From NCBI GenBank assembly GCA_950022295.1, contig OX465597.1, positions 185,503,016-185,567,015 of the forward strand: 64,000 bases of DNA, written 5' to 3'. Of the stretch, positions 23,006 through 34,865 are shown in pieces; the stretch's first letter is position 1, and each line of letters opens with the position of its first letter. A program made the position numbers and the translations under genes. The notes beneath the pieces were generated by a model, which did no database searches, had not been told where the DNA came from, and saw only the letters and a list, made by a program, of their open reading frames with translations. This stretch comes from Bromus sterilis (Eukaryota; Streptophyta; Magnoliopsida; Poales; Poaceae).

Positions 23006-26000
23006 TTACTCGTTTGCTGCAACCTGGGGACCCTGTGGAATGTCTTCGCCCGAAGAAGATGCATCTCCTGAAGTGTCTCCTTCGGTGGAAGCAGGCGACT
23101 CCATTTCTTCAATGTCCAGCGGCGCTTGAAGCAAATCAAGATCACTGTCATTGAGTGGGTCATCTTCTTGCTTCGATGTGTGGGAGTCTTCATCAGATAG
23201 AGCATCAGGGCGAATCTGTTCAGCTGGATTAACAAATAAGACTTCATCAATCTTTTCCATCTGAGGGATCTTTGGGTTGGGGCGGTCTATTGAATCATTT
23301 CTGGAGAAGTGGCGTTGAAGATGTGGATACTCCTTGAAAATCCTATCAGCTTCAAGCTTCTTTACTGAGTTGAACTTCCTTAAACCTTTCCATGAGTGGC
23401 GCTTCAAAACCTTCAGGTACTGGTTATTGTTCAAAGATATGTTGCCAACTCTATTGATTTCATCAGAGAGATGTTGCATTTGGCGTTGATTGCCTTCAAT
23501 GAAGTTTTCCAGCATCTGTTGTGAGCGAATGCCAACTTCAAAGTGATAAACTTCTTTCTGGAAAGACTTCGACATGTTACGTTCATTGACATGCTGTCTG
23601 ACTCCGACATATGTGGCACATGGATCATTTGGCCTTCTGAAGATATTCATTGCGTCATGCACAGGAGGACAAAACAGCTTCGGGTGATGCTTTGCAACAA
23701 AGTCTTCACAACGTCCATGGTTGCAAATGGCTTGGAGCCAAGGAGCATATGGCTTCAATTGATGGACAAGTTCAACAGCTTGGACCATGTAAAGAAGAAA
23801 ACAATCCTCGAAGTCAAACACATGGCCATGGGTAAGCTTCAGCAAAGCATGACGTGTATGATAATGAATGTTGGATTCATCATTTGCAGTGCTGAGAGGA
23901 ATCAGTGAGTTAGACAAGATATAAAACCAAGTCTTCGATAAGTATACCAGATGCTTCGGGCGAATGTTTTCTAGCATGTGGTCTCCAGTGACTTCGGGAT
24001 CCAGCAGTGAAGGAAATTCAGCTTCAGAAGGATCAGGCATCAAGTGAACCTTTGCAAGATTTCCAGTGTGGTGTGGGATGTTCACAATGTCCATTAATTC
24101 ATCAGAATGCATCCGAAAAACTTTTCCTTGAATCATCCATTCAAGTATCCAAGTGCTTGTGTCATCAGGATTGCCCGAGACATAGAGAGTGGCATAGAAT
24201 TGCTTCACTAGCTCGGAGTTGAATGGTGTTTCCATGGCAAACAAGCTGGTAAGATTTTTTGCTTCGATGGTTTCCATAATGTTCTGGAAGCACGTTGCAG
24301 AAGTTAAACTTCGCATATCCAAATACTTGTGCCTGAATAGAACACCCTTCTGGCAGTATAGCTTCGTGTACATAATCTGTTGCTCGACTTTCCAGAAGCC
24401 AAGGTCATCAGCAGAACGGGGTGAATCATAAGGACTTGCGCCAAATAAGTGAAGCTTCTGGCGATGAACTTCGAGGTCAAACTCAGGACCGTGTCTTGAA
24501 GAAGAACCATCTCCCAGGAATATTGGAAACTTTTCTCGTGGGTAGATGGAGTCCAGTTGGGTATCTTGGGCAGGAGTGCAATGAGGAGTTTGCCTTCGAG
24601 CAGCTACGGCTCTCTCTTGAGGTTGGGTCATAATGGCCAATTCATTGCCTTCTGCTTCTGCATCGGCTTCAGGCACTTCTGGAACAACTTGTTCTTTGGC
24701 TTCGCCTTCTTGTTCTTCGGACTCATCCGCAGAGTGAGCCGAAGAATAATCCCTTGAAGAAATTGGTATTTCTTGAGCTTGAGGAGAAGGCTCTGGCTCA
24801 AAGTTGTCGTGGTGCGATGGTTGTGGAGCGGGTTGAGGAGGAGGTGGAGGTGGAGCACAGGGTGGAATGACTTTGGGAGCAGTTGGCTTTGCAGTAGGGG
24901 TTGGAAGAGTGATGATCTTGCATCGAGGGGGCGAAGCATGTCTTGGGGCCTTCTTGGCCAGATGAGAGCTCACTTCATCAGCTTCGTCAGCGTCTGTGAT
25001 CAGATGGCACTTCCTTTGTTGCAGCTGGGGAAGAGGAGAAGCTAGTTGCTTGAGCATGGCTTCGCGCTTCTTGGAATCAAGAGCCATGACCAAAGCATTA
25101 TGCGTCTTGAAACATTCTTCAATGGCAGATTTTATCTTGCCTTGAAACACTTGAATATTATGCTTTGTCTTTTCATTGACATCAGCAATTTTCTTCGAAG
25201 CGGCTTCGGCTTCGTTCTTGAAGTCTTCATCTGATTCAGCATCTGCTTTCTTCTTAAACTTCAGAATCTTGGCAGATTCAGTTCTGTCCCTAGCATGCAA
25301 GTCCCTTAGCTGATTGTATAAAGTTTCAATCATGGCAGAAAGAGTTGGTGAAACGTAAACATCTCCAACATCAACAGCTTTGGGATCGACAGCTTCAGCT
25401 AGCTGGCAAAATGCCTGATTCAGGCTGAAACAGTCCCATAATTCACCTTCTCTTGCATCTGGGAAGTTGTGGTGACTATGCTCAGCTTCTTCATGAGCTT
25501 CGGGGGCAGGAGCTGCGACTGGCTTCGGAGCGACATCCTTTGGAGCCATGTCTACAGCGGCTTCCTTCTGAGCAGCTCTACCAGCCTTCTCTGCATTCTT
25601 AGTTCGAATGATATTCAATTGAGCCTGGCGCTTGGCTTCGGCTTCACTAAGTTGTTTGGCTTCGGAAGTAGCCTTAGCCTCTTCAGCTTTTGCTTCAACA
25701 AGCTTGCGCTTCGCTTCAGCTTCCTGATTTGCTTCAACAAGATATTTCCTTTGCTTCTCTAACAAAGCAGCATCTCTATCAACCTTTTCTTTTGCTTTAG
25801 CTTCTTTATCAGCCTTCTCTTGGGCTTGTGCTTCAGCATGAAGTCGTTCAGCTTCAACACGGTCTCTCTTTCGCATCTCTGCTTCAGACAACTTCTTGGT
25901 GCCAACCTGGGCATAAGTTTGGCCAGGCTTGGCAACTGAGGTTTTCAGCTTCGAAGCTTTGGCTGGTTCAGGGGCTTTTGCTTCGGGCTGAGCAGCAGGC

Positions 26001-26935
26001 TTTGCCTTAGGGTCATGCCTTTCCTTCGTTCTCTGTTCAGCAGGCACTAGGCGGCGAGGGGGCTTTGAAGCCAATGGAGCCTCTACCACCAAGTTGGTCA
26101 TATCAATTGTTGGCTTAGGAAGAGGGGGATCAGTTGGATCTTGAATCCTTCCGCCTCTTGAAGCAGGCGGTTTCTCTCCAGCCTTCTTCTTCAAATGCTT
26201 TCGAAGCTTTTGTCTCTTTGGACTAGGGGGAACAGGTGAGTCCTCAGACTCATCATCTGCATCTTCACCAGGATCTTCACCAAGAGAATCTTCAAGCTGT
26301 GCAGCAGCATCAGCCTCATCATCGGCTTCATGATCAGCTTCTTGATCACTCTCTTCTTCAGAAACAACAGGAGGAGGTGAAGCACTCAATTTTCTAAGCC
26401 TTCGCTTCTTAGGCTTCGATGCACCAGCTTCATCATGGCCTTTAGCAGCTAACTCTTTGGCCTTCTTCTCTTCTCTGATTCTGTTCTTTTCAGCTAAAAT
26501 AGCAAGTCTCTTTTGTTCTTCAGGGTAATCATCTGGAGTTTTGAGAGTATTCGGGTGAGGAACAACTGGAGGCTTCGAGTAGTATTTTCTGCGATTTGCA
26601 GCAGTGTACTGAGCACACAGAGCAGTTGTGTATCGATATGGTGGGCTGAAAGCAAACTGCATAGCCCACTTCCAGTTCGGAATGCTCTTGTACTTGTACC
26701 GCCTTACAACCCAATAGCGTCGAATCTTTTGAAGCCGAATCTTTCTATCGTGGTCAGTTTATTCTGGAGGTGTGTCATAGCCCATTTTGATTCGAATGGC
26801 TTCGGGAATGCCTAGGGCATTATTGACTTCTTCTGTCTTGCCACCTTTGCCTTTCTGCTTCGGGGGCTCAGGATAGTTCTCAAGTCCTTCAACAATAGGC
26901 GACTCATTACCAATGGCTTCCTCTTCGTCAGACAT
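23006..26935 (-). pseudogene. Element D long accessory ORF downstream of pol (1309 codons, one stop)
   Basis: The frame starts at the ATG at 26935 (MSDEEEAIGNESPIVEGL) and is open to 23006 except for a TAA at 26761-26759 (codon 59); an ATG at 26662 gives a 1218-residue uninterrupted part. Order of regions: an acidic stretch (EEESDQEADHEADDEADAAA), basic Lys/Arg patches, a long Ala/Glu/Lys coiled coil, a Pro run (CAPPPPPPQPAPQ), then a compact C-terminal domain at about 24550-23550 with SELVKQFYATLY and WMIQGKVFRM. That last pattern resembles the putative plant transposon domain family (PF20167-like). I see no signal peptide or membrane segment, so it is not a convincing envelope. Its upstream region looks like an independent promoter and intron-containing leader. 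Function is unknown. Confidence 0.72.
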
Positions 26936-26936
26936 T

Positions 26937-27308
26937 CTGTGAACAGAAGGATAGAAAATAGGGAATAGAAAGGGGAATGAATAAGCACAGGAAAAAAGTT
27001 TCGACCAAAACCTAATTTTGACAAGAACCCAGAGAAAACTGAGATCAGGTGCATATCTGTCTTGGATTGGGCTAGAACTAGTTCATGAACAAGACCTAAC
27101 TCAGCCCAAACACAATATAGATCGAATCTCAAAACTGACCTGAGTAGATGGGATTACTTTGATGCTAAAAACAGCTTTCCCAAAGAGCAAGGATCAACAA
27201 GGATCAGAACAACCCTATTAACAGAAAACAAAAACCCTAATAAATCTTAGATCCAAGCCCTAGATGAAGAACACACAGAAAAGATTGGATCCAAGAGAAC
27301 TTGCGTAC
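26937..27308 (-). other. Candidate 5' UTR intron of the element D accessory ORF
   Basis: On the minus strand a donor-like GAGTTAGG/GTACGCAAG lies at 27308 and an acceptor-like polypyrimidine stretch ending TTCTGTTCACAG lies at 26937, one base before the ORF's ATG. The intervening sequence is T-rich as plant introns are. The exon upstream is G+C-rich and carries a short uORF beginning at 27382 (MDVPRQRRARPRPPSS) in good start context. This is inferred from sequence pattern only. Confidence 0.45.
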
Positions 27309-27511
27309 CCTAACTCGGTGACGCGAAGAGGCTACGACGACGGAGGGCGGGGACGAGCTCTTCGTTGGCGGGGAACGTCCATGGCGGCGGCGGTCCGGCA
27401 GTTAAGCGGCGCAGTCGACGTCGGGCACGAGAGCTCTGCGGCGTGCTCGAGGAGGAAGACGGGGAAATCGGGAGAGAATGAATCGTGGGGAACGGTTCGC
27501 TGGTGGATTTG

Positions 27512-27520
27512 CCTTATATA
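27512..27520 (-). promoter_or_regulatory. Candidate internal promoter (TATA box) of the element D accessory ORF
   Basis: The minus strand reads CCTATATAAGGC, a canonical plant TATA box, about 580 bases upstream of the long ORF and well after the end of RNase H (28025). A C+T-rich leader typical of plant 5' UTRs follows about 40 bases downstream. It is unlike the LTR promoter of the same element (CTATAAATAC), so it is not an LTR duplicate. Confidence 0.5.
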
Positions 27521-28024
27521 GGACCGATCTGAAACGGTTGCCATATCGTATCTAACGGCTGCCAGCGAGTGTCTCTTCCGATTCAACGGCTCTGATGAAG
27601 TGGCGGTTCGCGAGCGAATCTCAACGACCCGAGAAAGACGGGGACTCAACGGCCGAAGAATAAGTCTTGACCGAGAGCAAAAACTTCGATAAAGTTGGAA
27701 GCATTTGATTCAGAACTTCAATGATGTTCGAAGCAATATGCTTTCCGTTTCAAATGTGCTTAACCATTCAAGACAGAATAGATTGGGAGAGAATCAGAAT
27801 GGAGGGGTAGGGTCCGAAACTTATCACTTCGAAGAAAAAACAACAATGAAGCTAAAAGCGATAAGTACATGGGACAAACAAACGAATAAATGAAAACAAC
27901 ACAGAACTGAAACCAAATGGCAAATGAAGCTAAACACACAAACTTGGACGAAGGAAAACTCAAGCGAAACAAAATAAACAAACACGCAACGAAGGTGAAT
28001 ATGTACAGGGGAAAAGTTTCAATC

Positions 28025-29558
28025 TTACTGAACATTGTGTGAGTCTAGGATGTTTAGCTCACATCTCAATGCACATAACCTTTTCTCGTCCAATGGCTTC
28101 GTGATTATATCTACCAATTGATCTTCAGTTCTAACATGGCTGATCTCAATGTCTTCGCGCTGAACATGATCTCGAAGAAAATGATGACGAATATCGATGT
28201 GCTTCGTTCGAGAATGTTGCACAGGATTGTGTGCAATTTTGATAGTACTCTCATTATCACAAAGCAAAGGGATTTTCTTTACATAAATACCATAATCTTT
28301 CAGCGTCTGCTTAAGCCAAAGTATCTGAGTGCAGCATGAGCCAGCAACAATGTATTCGGCTTCAGTAGTAGATATTGAGACACATTTTTGTTTCTTTGAA
28401 GCCCAAAATACCAGAGATCTACCAAGAAAATGACAAGTGCCTGAGGTAGATTTCCTGTCAACTCTATCTCCAGCCCAGTCTGAATCAGAATACCCAATTA
28501 AATCAAACTGAGTTCCTTTGGGATACCAAAGTCCCAATGAAGGAGTATGTTCTAGATACCGAAGAATTCGCTTCACAGCAATATGATGGGATTCCTTCGG
28601 ATTGGCCTGAAAACGAGCATAAATACAAACGGATAGCATAATGTCAGGTCTAGATGCACATAAGTATAAGAGTCTATCATAGACCGATACTTCGTCTGAT
28701 CGAAGGGTTTCCATTTTTCATCAGCATCAAGAAAACCATTGGTTGGCATGGGAGTTCTGATGGTCTTGCATTCAGTAAGATAAAATTTCTTCAGGGAATC
28801 CTTCAAATATTTTTCTTGCGAAATAAAGATGCCATTCTTCTGTTGGCGAATCTGAAGTCCAAGGAAAAACTTCAATTCACCCATCATGGACATCTCATAT
28901 TTCTTCGACATCATCCTTGCAAATTCTTCGCTGATTTCAATGTTAATGCAGCCAAAAATGATATCATCTACATATATCTGACACACAAATAGATCATTGT
29001 CATATGATCGAGTGAAAAGAGTGGGGTCAGTGGTTCCAGGTTTGAAGACTTTCTTCAGGAGGAAATCCTTCAATGTTTCATACCAAGCACGAGGTGCTTG
29101 CTTCATTCCATACAAAGCTTTGTGAAGCCTGTACACCATATCAGGATTCTTCGAGTCTTCAAAACCTGGTGGCTGCATAACATACACTTCTTCTTCTATC
29201 TTACCATTAAGAAAAGCACTTTTGACATCCATTTGATATACCAATATATTTTTGTGGTTAGCAAAAGCAAGCATGACACAAATGGATTCGAGACGGGCTA
29301 CTGGAGCATAGGTTTCACAAAAATCAATGCCTTCGATTTGGGTGTACCCTTGCGCTACCAGTCTAGCCTTATTTCTTACCACAATACCATTTTCATCTTG
29401 CTTGTTGCGAAATATCCACTTGGTGCCAATAATATTATTTCGAGGGATCTAGCCTGTCAACAAGTGACCAAACTTTGTTTCTTTCAAACTGGTGAAGTTC
29501 TTCCATCATAGCCAATAACCAATCAGGGTCCTTCATGGCTTCATCAAACTTTGAAGGC
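28025..29558 (-). pseudogene. Element D reverse transcriptase and RNase H
   Basis: It begins with the conserved lead-in EPSKFDEAMKDPDWLLAM, then KARLVAQGYTQIEGIDF, ETYAPVARLESI, YQMDVKSAFLNGKIEEEVYV, YGMKQAPRAWYETL and the active-site box IYVDDIIFG. RNase H carries IGYSDSDWAGDRVDRKSTSG, EAEYIVAGSCCTQILWLKQ and SRTKHIDIRHHFLRDHV. A frame break near 29447 separates the lead-in from the palm, and another near 28670 separates reverse transcriptase from RNase H. Catalytic residues are present. The stop at 28025 ends pol, and the accessory ORF leader follows. Confidence 0.92.
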
Positions 29559-29559
29559 T

Positions 29560-30081
29560 CTAGAATGGAAACAAAAGAAAAACTTCCACAAAAGTTAGCC
29601 AAACGAGTGCGAATCGAGTAGTGGGACGACCTGGTTGATTAATATCTTCGAGAATCGAATGAACATCAACTCTTCTTCGAACTCGTGATAACGTAGTATC
29701 ATTAGCTTCAGGCTCAGCTTCTGCTTCAGGATCTGCTTCAGCTTCAGGATCTGCTTCACCTTCAGCTTCAGCATTTCCTTCAGGATTAGCATTTCCTTCG
29801 TTTCCTTGGCCTTCTTCGTCCTGTTCACCATTAGCTTCAGGATTTTGATCTCCAGCACCCCGGGCTATGTGTGGGAACATTGGACCATCATCATCCCTAA
29901 CAGCTTGACGAGGATTGGCTTCAACAGGGCGAATCTCACCAATAGCCATGGACCTGATCACTTCATCAAGTGGAGGTTCATCTAGATCATGAGGCAAATG
30001 CTCTTGTTGAGGGCCATTAGTTTCATCAAACCTCACATTTACAGTTTCCATAACTTTCCCAAAGTGAGAGTTATACACTCT
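29560..30081 (-). pseudogene. Element D linker between integrase and reverse transcriptase
   Basis: This region continues the integrase C-terminus (VYNSHFGKVMETVNVRFDET) and then becomes a low-complexity acidic linker with Glu-Ala-Asp-Pro repeats (EAEADPEAEADPEAEAEPEA). It is in frame with integrase except for a TAA at 30084-30082. Linkers of this kind are normal in SIRE-like pol. The repeat number may vary between copies. Confidence 0.75.
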
Positions 30082-31291
30082 TTAAGTGTGAGAGTTTGAG
30101 CCATATCCTAAAAGAAAACCATCATGTGCCTTAGGAGCAAATTTCGAGCTATGATTCATATCTCTAATAAAGCAAGGAGCACCAAATACCCTAAGATATG
30201 ACACATTTGGTTTGTTACCAGTGATAAGCTCATGTGAATTTTTCTTCAGAAACTTGTTGATGATGTGACATGCTGTGTTAATTGCTTCGGCCCAGAATCT
30301 AATGGGAGTCTTGTATTCAACAAGCATAGTTCTGGCCATTTCAATAAGAGTTCTATTCTTCCTTTCAACTACACCATTCTGTTGAGGTGTATAAGCAGCA
30401 GAGAACTCATGAGTAAAACCATGATCATCAAGAAAATCTTCAATATGAGTATTTTTCAATTCAGTTCCATTGTCACTTCGGATATGCTTTAAAGATAATT
30501 CATATTCTGTTTGAGCTCTCTTAGCGAATGACTTGAAGATTTCAACAACTTTGCTCTTGTCATCCAAAAAGAAAACCCAAGTATAGCGAGAGAAGTCATC
30601 AACAATAACAAGACCATATTTGTTTCCTCCCAGACTTGCATAATTTTGAGGACCAAAAAGATCCATATGAAGGAATTCAAGAGGACGAGTAGTAGTCATG
30701 ATGGTCTTCGCTGAATGATGTTTCTTCGTGATTTTACCAGCTTCACAAGCACTGCAGAGACAATCCTTATCGAAATTTACTTCGCTAAGGCCAATAACAT
30801 GCTTCTTCTTCACTAGATTATGAAGATTTCTCATCCCTGCATGCCCAAGTCTTTGATGCATAACCAACCGGATGAAGCTTTTGCCAGTAAGCATGTGGAT
30901 ACAGCAGGGCCTGAAGAAAAATCAACAATGTATAATCTCCTTTTCGGTAACCCTCGAAGACAAACGTATAGTCATCCTGTGAAAAGACAACACAACGCGA
31001 AGCAGAAAATAGAACAAGCATACCCATATCACATAACTTCGAAATAGACATAAGATTGTATCCAAGTGATTGGACTAGCATAACGTTGTCAATGTGCTTA
31101 TCTTTCGATATTGCAACCTTACCCAAGCCTAAAACTTTACCCTTGTTGTTATCACCGAAGGTAATGTACTTCTGAGAAGATTGAGATAGTTTTTCTTTGG
31201 TGAATAACTCCTTGTCTCTGGTCAATATGATTTGTACAACCACTATCCATGACCCATTCGGATCCACCGGAGACATAGCCCTGCAGAAGAA
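30082..31291 (-). pseudogene. Element D protease and integrase
   Basis: The protease active site MDSGCTNH is readable on the minus strand at about 31235-31255, but an extra base right after it throws the following sequence (TRDKELFTKEKLSQSSQKY) into another frame. A second shift lies near 30890. Integrase starts with the pre-integrase zinc finger (HQRLGHAGMRNL, CSACEAGK), then the catalytic triad: Asp in HMDLFGPQ, Asp in IRSDNGTELKN and Glu in YTPQQNGVVERKNRTL. The C-terminal part has FGAPCFIRD and DGFLLGYGSNSH. The core is complete, the polyprotein is not. Confidence 0.9.
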
Positions 31292-31560
31292 TTAGTTCTT
31301 CTTAACCACCCACAAACGAGCAGGTGTCTGAGAAGATGTTGAAGCACTGGTTGAAGCAATATTAAAGAGAACAAGAGTGTATTGCTTCGGTGTACCATCA
31401 AGCACACCATAAATGTAAGTCCTCTGCGAATGGTTAGGATAAGAATGAGCATATGCAATCTTAGTATTATTATCATGAGGACGATAAGTATAACGACCAG
31501 TGAGATAGTATTGCTTCTGCGGAACATTTGATTCGGGCACCAGTGAATTATTTCTCGTTT

Positions 31561-34500
31561 CTAGAGAATAGAAATGATTCGGTGGTACCGAAGGCTTTCC
31601 CTGCATAGTATGGTTAGCAGGCAGTTTTCCACAAGTGCTTTCTGCACCCATATCTGCCTCTTATAGAAGCCATTTTTCGGAGGAGTACCTACATACTCAG
31701 TTTTAACTTTTCCCTGTTCATCTTTGCTGAGTTTGTAGTCTGAATCAAGTGATTCATCCACAATGGCTTTGTTCATTTTGCAATCGAAACCTGAAAGGTT
31801 AGCAATATCAATGGGTTTCTCCTTCGCTAGGACCCAAACAGTCTTAGGATACTGCACAGGTTCCCAATAGGTACCATCAGGGTTTATCTTTCTCTCGAAA
31901 CCAACACCCTCATTCCTGGGATTCCTGTGAAGGAGAGCCTTCCTCAGGATATCACAAAGATACTGGTGACCTTGCACGCTTTTGAACATGCCTGTTTCAA
32001 ATAAGTTTTTCAATCTGAGGAGTTCCTCGGTAACAGCAGGATTTTCCTCATCAGAGGCATTAGTATCATCAATAACAATAGGGGCTTTGCCTTTGGAATC
32101 AGTTTTGCTTCGTTCCAGACAGGTTAAGCAAGGTGAATCAGTTTTATGATTCTCTTCAGAACCTTGATGAGCCATGAGAGAGAGATTGACATTTTCCAAT
32201 TCTTCATGAGCCTCTTTCAGTCTTTTGAGAGCCATTTTCCTCTGAAGAAATTCATAGGTGAGCTTCTCATAATCAACTGAAAGAAGATCATGCCGAGAGG
32301 ATAATTCTTCAAACTTCTCCTTCAGAGCAGCATGCTCATTAGTCAAAGTTTGACCTTTCTCTATCTCATCGATCAACAGAGTTTCTGATTTCTTAAGGGT
32401 TTTGCTCAGTGAATCAAGTTCATCTTGTTGGATTGAAGCAATTTTAGCAAGTTTAGCATAGCTTATCATTGAATCACTATCATATGAGGAGCAATCAGAA
32501 GTATCATAGTTTGATTTTGATGAAGATACCTTCGCCTTGGCCATGAAGCAATATGCAGGAGTTTCATCTTCACTACTGTTGTTGGTGAAGAATGAGCTCG
32601 AAGCTTTAGTTGAAGCATCTGCTGAAGCGAAAGTGATGAGGACATCTCTACTAATGTTACACCCACATCTTCACCAACTACACATACTGGACCAGTTACT
32701 AGAGCACGTGCACGTCAACTAAATTATCAGGTACTTTCGTTTCTTGCGAATCCTTCTAATGTTCATGAACATATGATGCTGCCTAAATTAGATACTTTTG
32801 TTTTGCTTATGAATGAAGGACCTAGCATGGACAAGAAGGACGGTCATTGGAGCGGGATCAAGCATGGAGAAGAAGGTGCGCGCGCGGGAAATAACAATGG
32901 AGCTTCCAGTGGGGATTTTCTCACTTTGAAGCCACCATAAGGCATGCATGAAGGCTTGGACGAAATACACGAGATGCCACTTCATTATTTTCGTCCAAGA
33001 GCAATTATAGGTGCTGCGTCACCTTAATATTGGGCTGGGCCCATGTAATTTCGAAATACCACATTATAGGCTGTTTTTAGAGTCCGTATGTGTGGGGAAA
33101 CCGAGTTAGGGTTGTTTTCGGGCCCCACCTCCAAGGGGTCACGAAAATCCCCTCTGTTCCCCCATATATACAGCCCTTAGGGCGTCGTTTAGACTTGGGT
33201 TTTAATTAGATTTAAGTTAGCCATAGCCGCAACTTCGAGTTCTTCGTTTGTGTCGTCCGACCAGGCCAAGACCGCATTGGAACCCCAACTTCTGTTAATC
33301 TTTCATCTTATATTCGCAATATCCAGATTGCAATTCTTAGTTCTTGCTTGTTCTTCGATTGCTTGCAGGAATTGACCTTCGTGGTCAGGTTGATCGTGCA
33401 TCCGCGGGATCAATAACCTCTCGGAGTTGGTTTAGCGATTGCTAAGGCGCAACGTCTTCGCACGTTCGTAGTCGGGTCGTGAAAGTCTACTCCACCAAAA
33501 TCGATCTCCATTATCTCATCGAAACATCGGGACACCTTCGCCTCTATCAGAAAGCCAAACCAGCAACACCATCTGGTTCGGACCCAGACCCAGATCTTGA
33601 GCCTGATTCAGCTTCCCAACCAGAGGCTTCGTCTTCTGAGTTCATCTCCTTTCCTAGATAGGCCTTGGCACGGTGCGAGCTGCTTCGACGAGACGAGTGA
33701 GACTTCGATGAAGAGCCCTCACACTTCTTATGATACTTCTTCCTCTTATCATCATCAGAATCTTTCTTCTTTTCTCTTCTTGAACTGGAATCATGTCTCT
33801 TGGACTCATGGCTTCTGGAGGATCTGTGGGACTTTGTTGAGGAGTCTCTGAGCGAATGATTCGATTTCTTCTCAGCTTCCCATAGAGGGCAAGCAGCTAT
33901 GTAGTGACCTGGTTTCTTGCACTTGTGGCAGCAGTTATCCTTCGATGGAGAGCTTCTTGAGGATGAGCGGTGAGAGGAGTGACTTGAGCTTCTTGAAGAA
34001 TAACTCTTCTTCGGTGAAGAAAAACCTTTTCTTTGGAAGCGGTTGAAGCGTCTCATGATCAATGCTGAATCTTTCCCAATGCTTGCAGGATCATCAGATT
34101 CGACACCTGAAGCAGAACTGACTTCGGGTGAAGAATGACGCGAAGCTTTTGCATTCAAAGCATGTGATCTTCTTCGAGAACCATTTATGTCACGTTTCTC
34201 ATCTTCTTCCATTTCAAAAGTATTGAGTCTCTCAAGAATATCAGCGGCAACAAGACGTCTGAAATCAGTCCTTTCCTTGATCATCAGCACAATGTGATCA
34301 AACGAATCATCCAATGAGCGAAGCAGAGTTCGAACAACTGAGTGAGGGGTAATGTCATCAGCACCGAGGGAAATCAAATCATTAGCAAGAGCAGTGAGTC
34401 TGCTGTAAATGGAGCTGACTTTTTCACCCTCGTTTCTCTTGAAGCGATAGAATTTTCTTCGAAGTGTGTCAATTCTGGCATCCTTCTGGGTAGAAACACC

Positions 34501-34806
34501 TTCACCAATCTTTTCAAGGTAGTCCCAGACACCTTTGGCAGATGGAATATTATTCACTTCATGATACTTCTCTGGTGTCAGATGATTGGTGATGAATACC
34601 CAGACTTTAGAATCAAGGTCAATTAGCTTCGCTTCTTCAGGAGTGATGGCATTCTTGTCGGCAACAGTAACTCCATAAAAGACAACTTGCCAGGCAACCG
34701 AGTTGATAGCCATGATATTTCTTTTCATTTTGTCCTTTCAGTATGGGTAGTCCTTTCCATTGAACATGGGTATGGGTTCGCCAGAGCGAATGGCTGCGAA
34801 AGACAT
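31561..34806 (-). pseudogene. Element D gag, split by a solo LTR
   Basis: The start is taken at the ATG at 34806 (MSFAAIRSGEPIPMFNGK), with an in-frame TGA at 34740-34738 (codon 23). The copia gag core follows (KVWVFITNHLTPEKYHEV, VWDYLEKIGEG, RTLLRSLDDSFDHIV). A zinc knuckle CHKCKKPGHYIAAC and a Ser/Arg/His-rich stretch come next. Solo LTR E interrupts at GVAGLAF (33550), and the frame resumes at 32633 into a Ser-rich stretch and a coiled coil (DELDSLSKTLKKSETLL). The C-terminal segment shifts frame near 31600. The 31292-31560 stretch is the gag-protease junction (YTYRPHDNNTK). Confidence 0.88.
32634..33549 (+). mobile_element. Solo LTR of family E inside element D's gag
   Basis: A 916-bp sequence starting TGATGAGGAC and ending CTCTATCA is flanked by an exact 5-bp duplication gaaag (32629-32633 and 33550-33554). 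Its removal restores D's gag frame. It is nearly identical to 40168-41083, which is followed by a PBS and is therefore a 5' LTR in the same orientation. It has a TATA box (33165-33171). A solo LTR implies insertion of a full element and loss of the rest by LTR-LTR recombination. Confidence 0.93.
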
Positions 34807-34851
34807 ACTTGCAAAACACTCGAGGAGGTTAATCCAAACAAAGAGTGACTA

Positions 34852-34863
34852 GCTCTAATACCA
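34852..34863 (-). other. Element D primer binding site
   Basis: The minus strand reads TTGGTATTAGAGC just inside the 5' LTR, a tRNA-Met-type PBS with one change (TATTAG for TATCAG), common in SIRE/Maximus elements. Confidence 0.8.
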
Positions 34864-34865
34864 AT

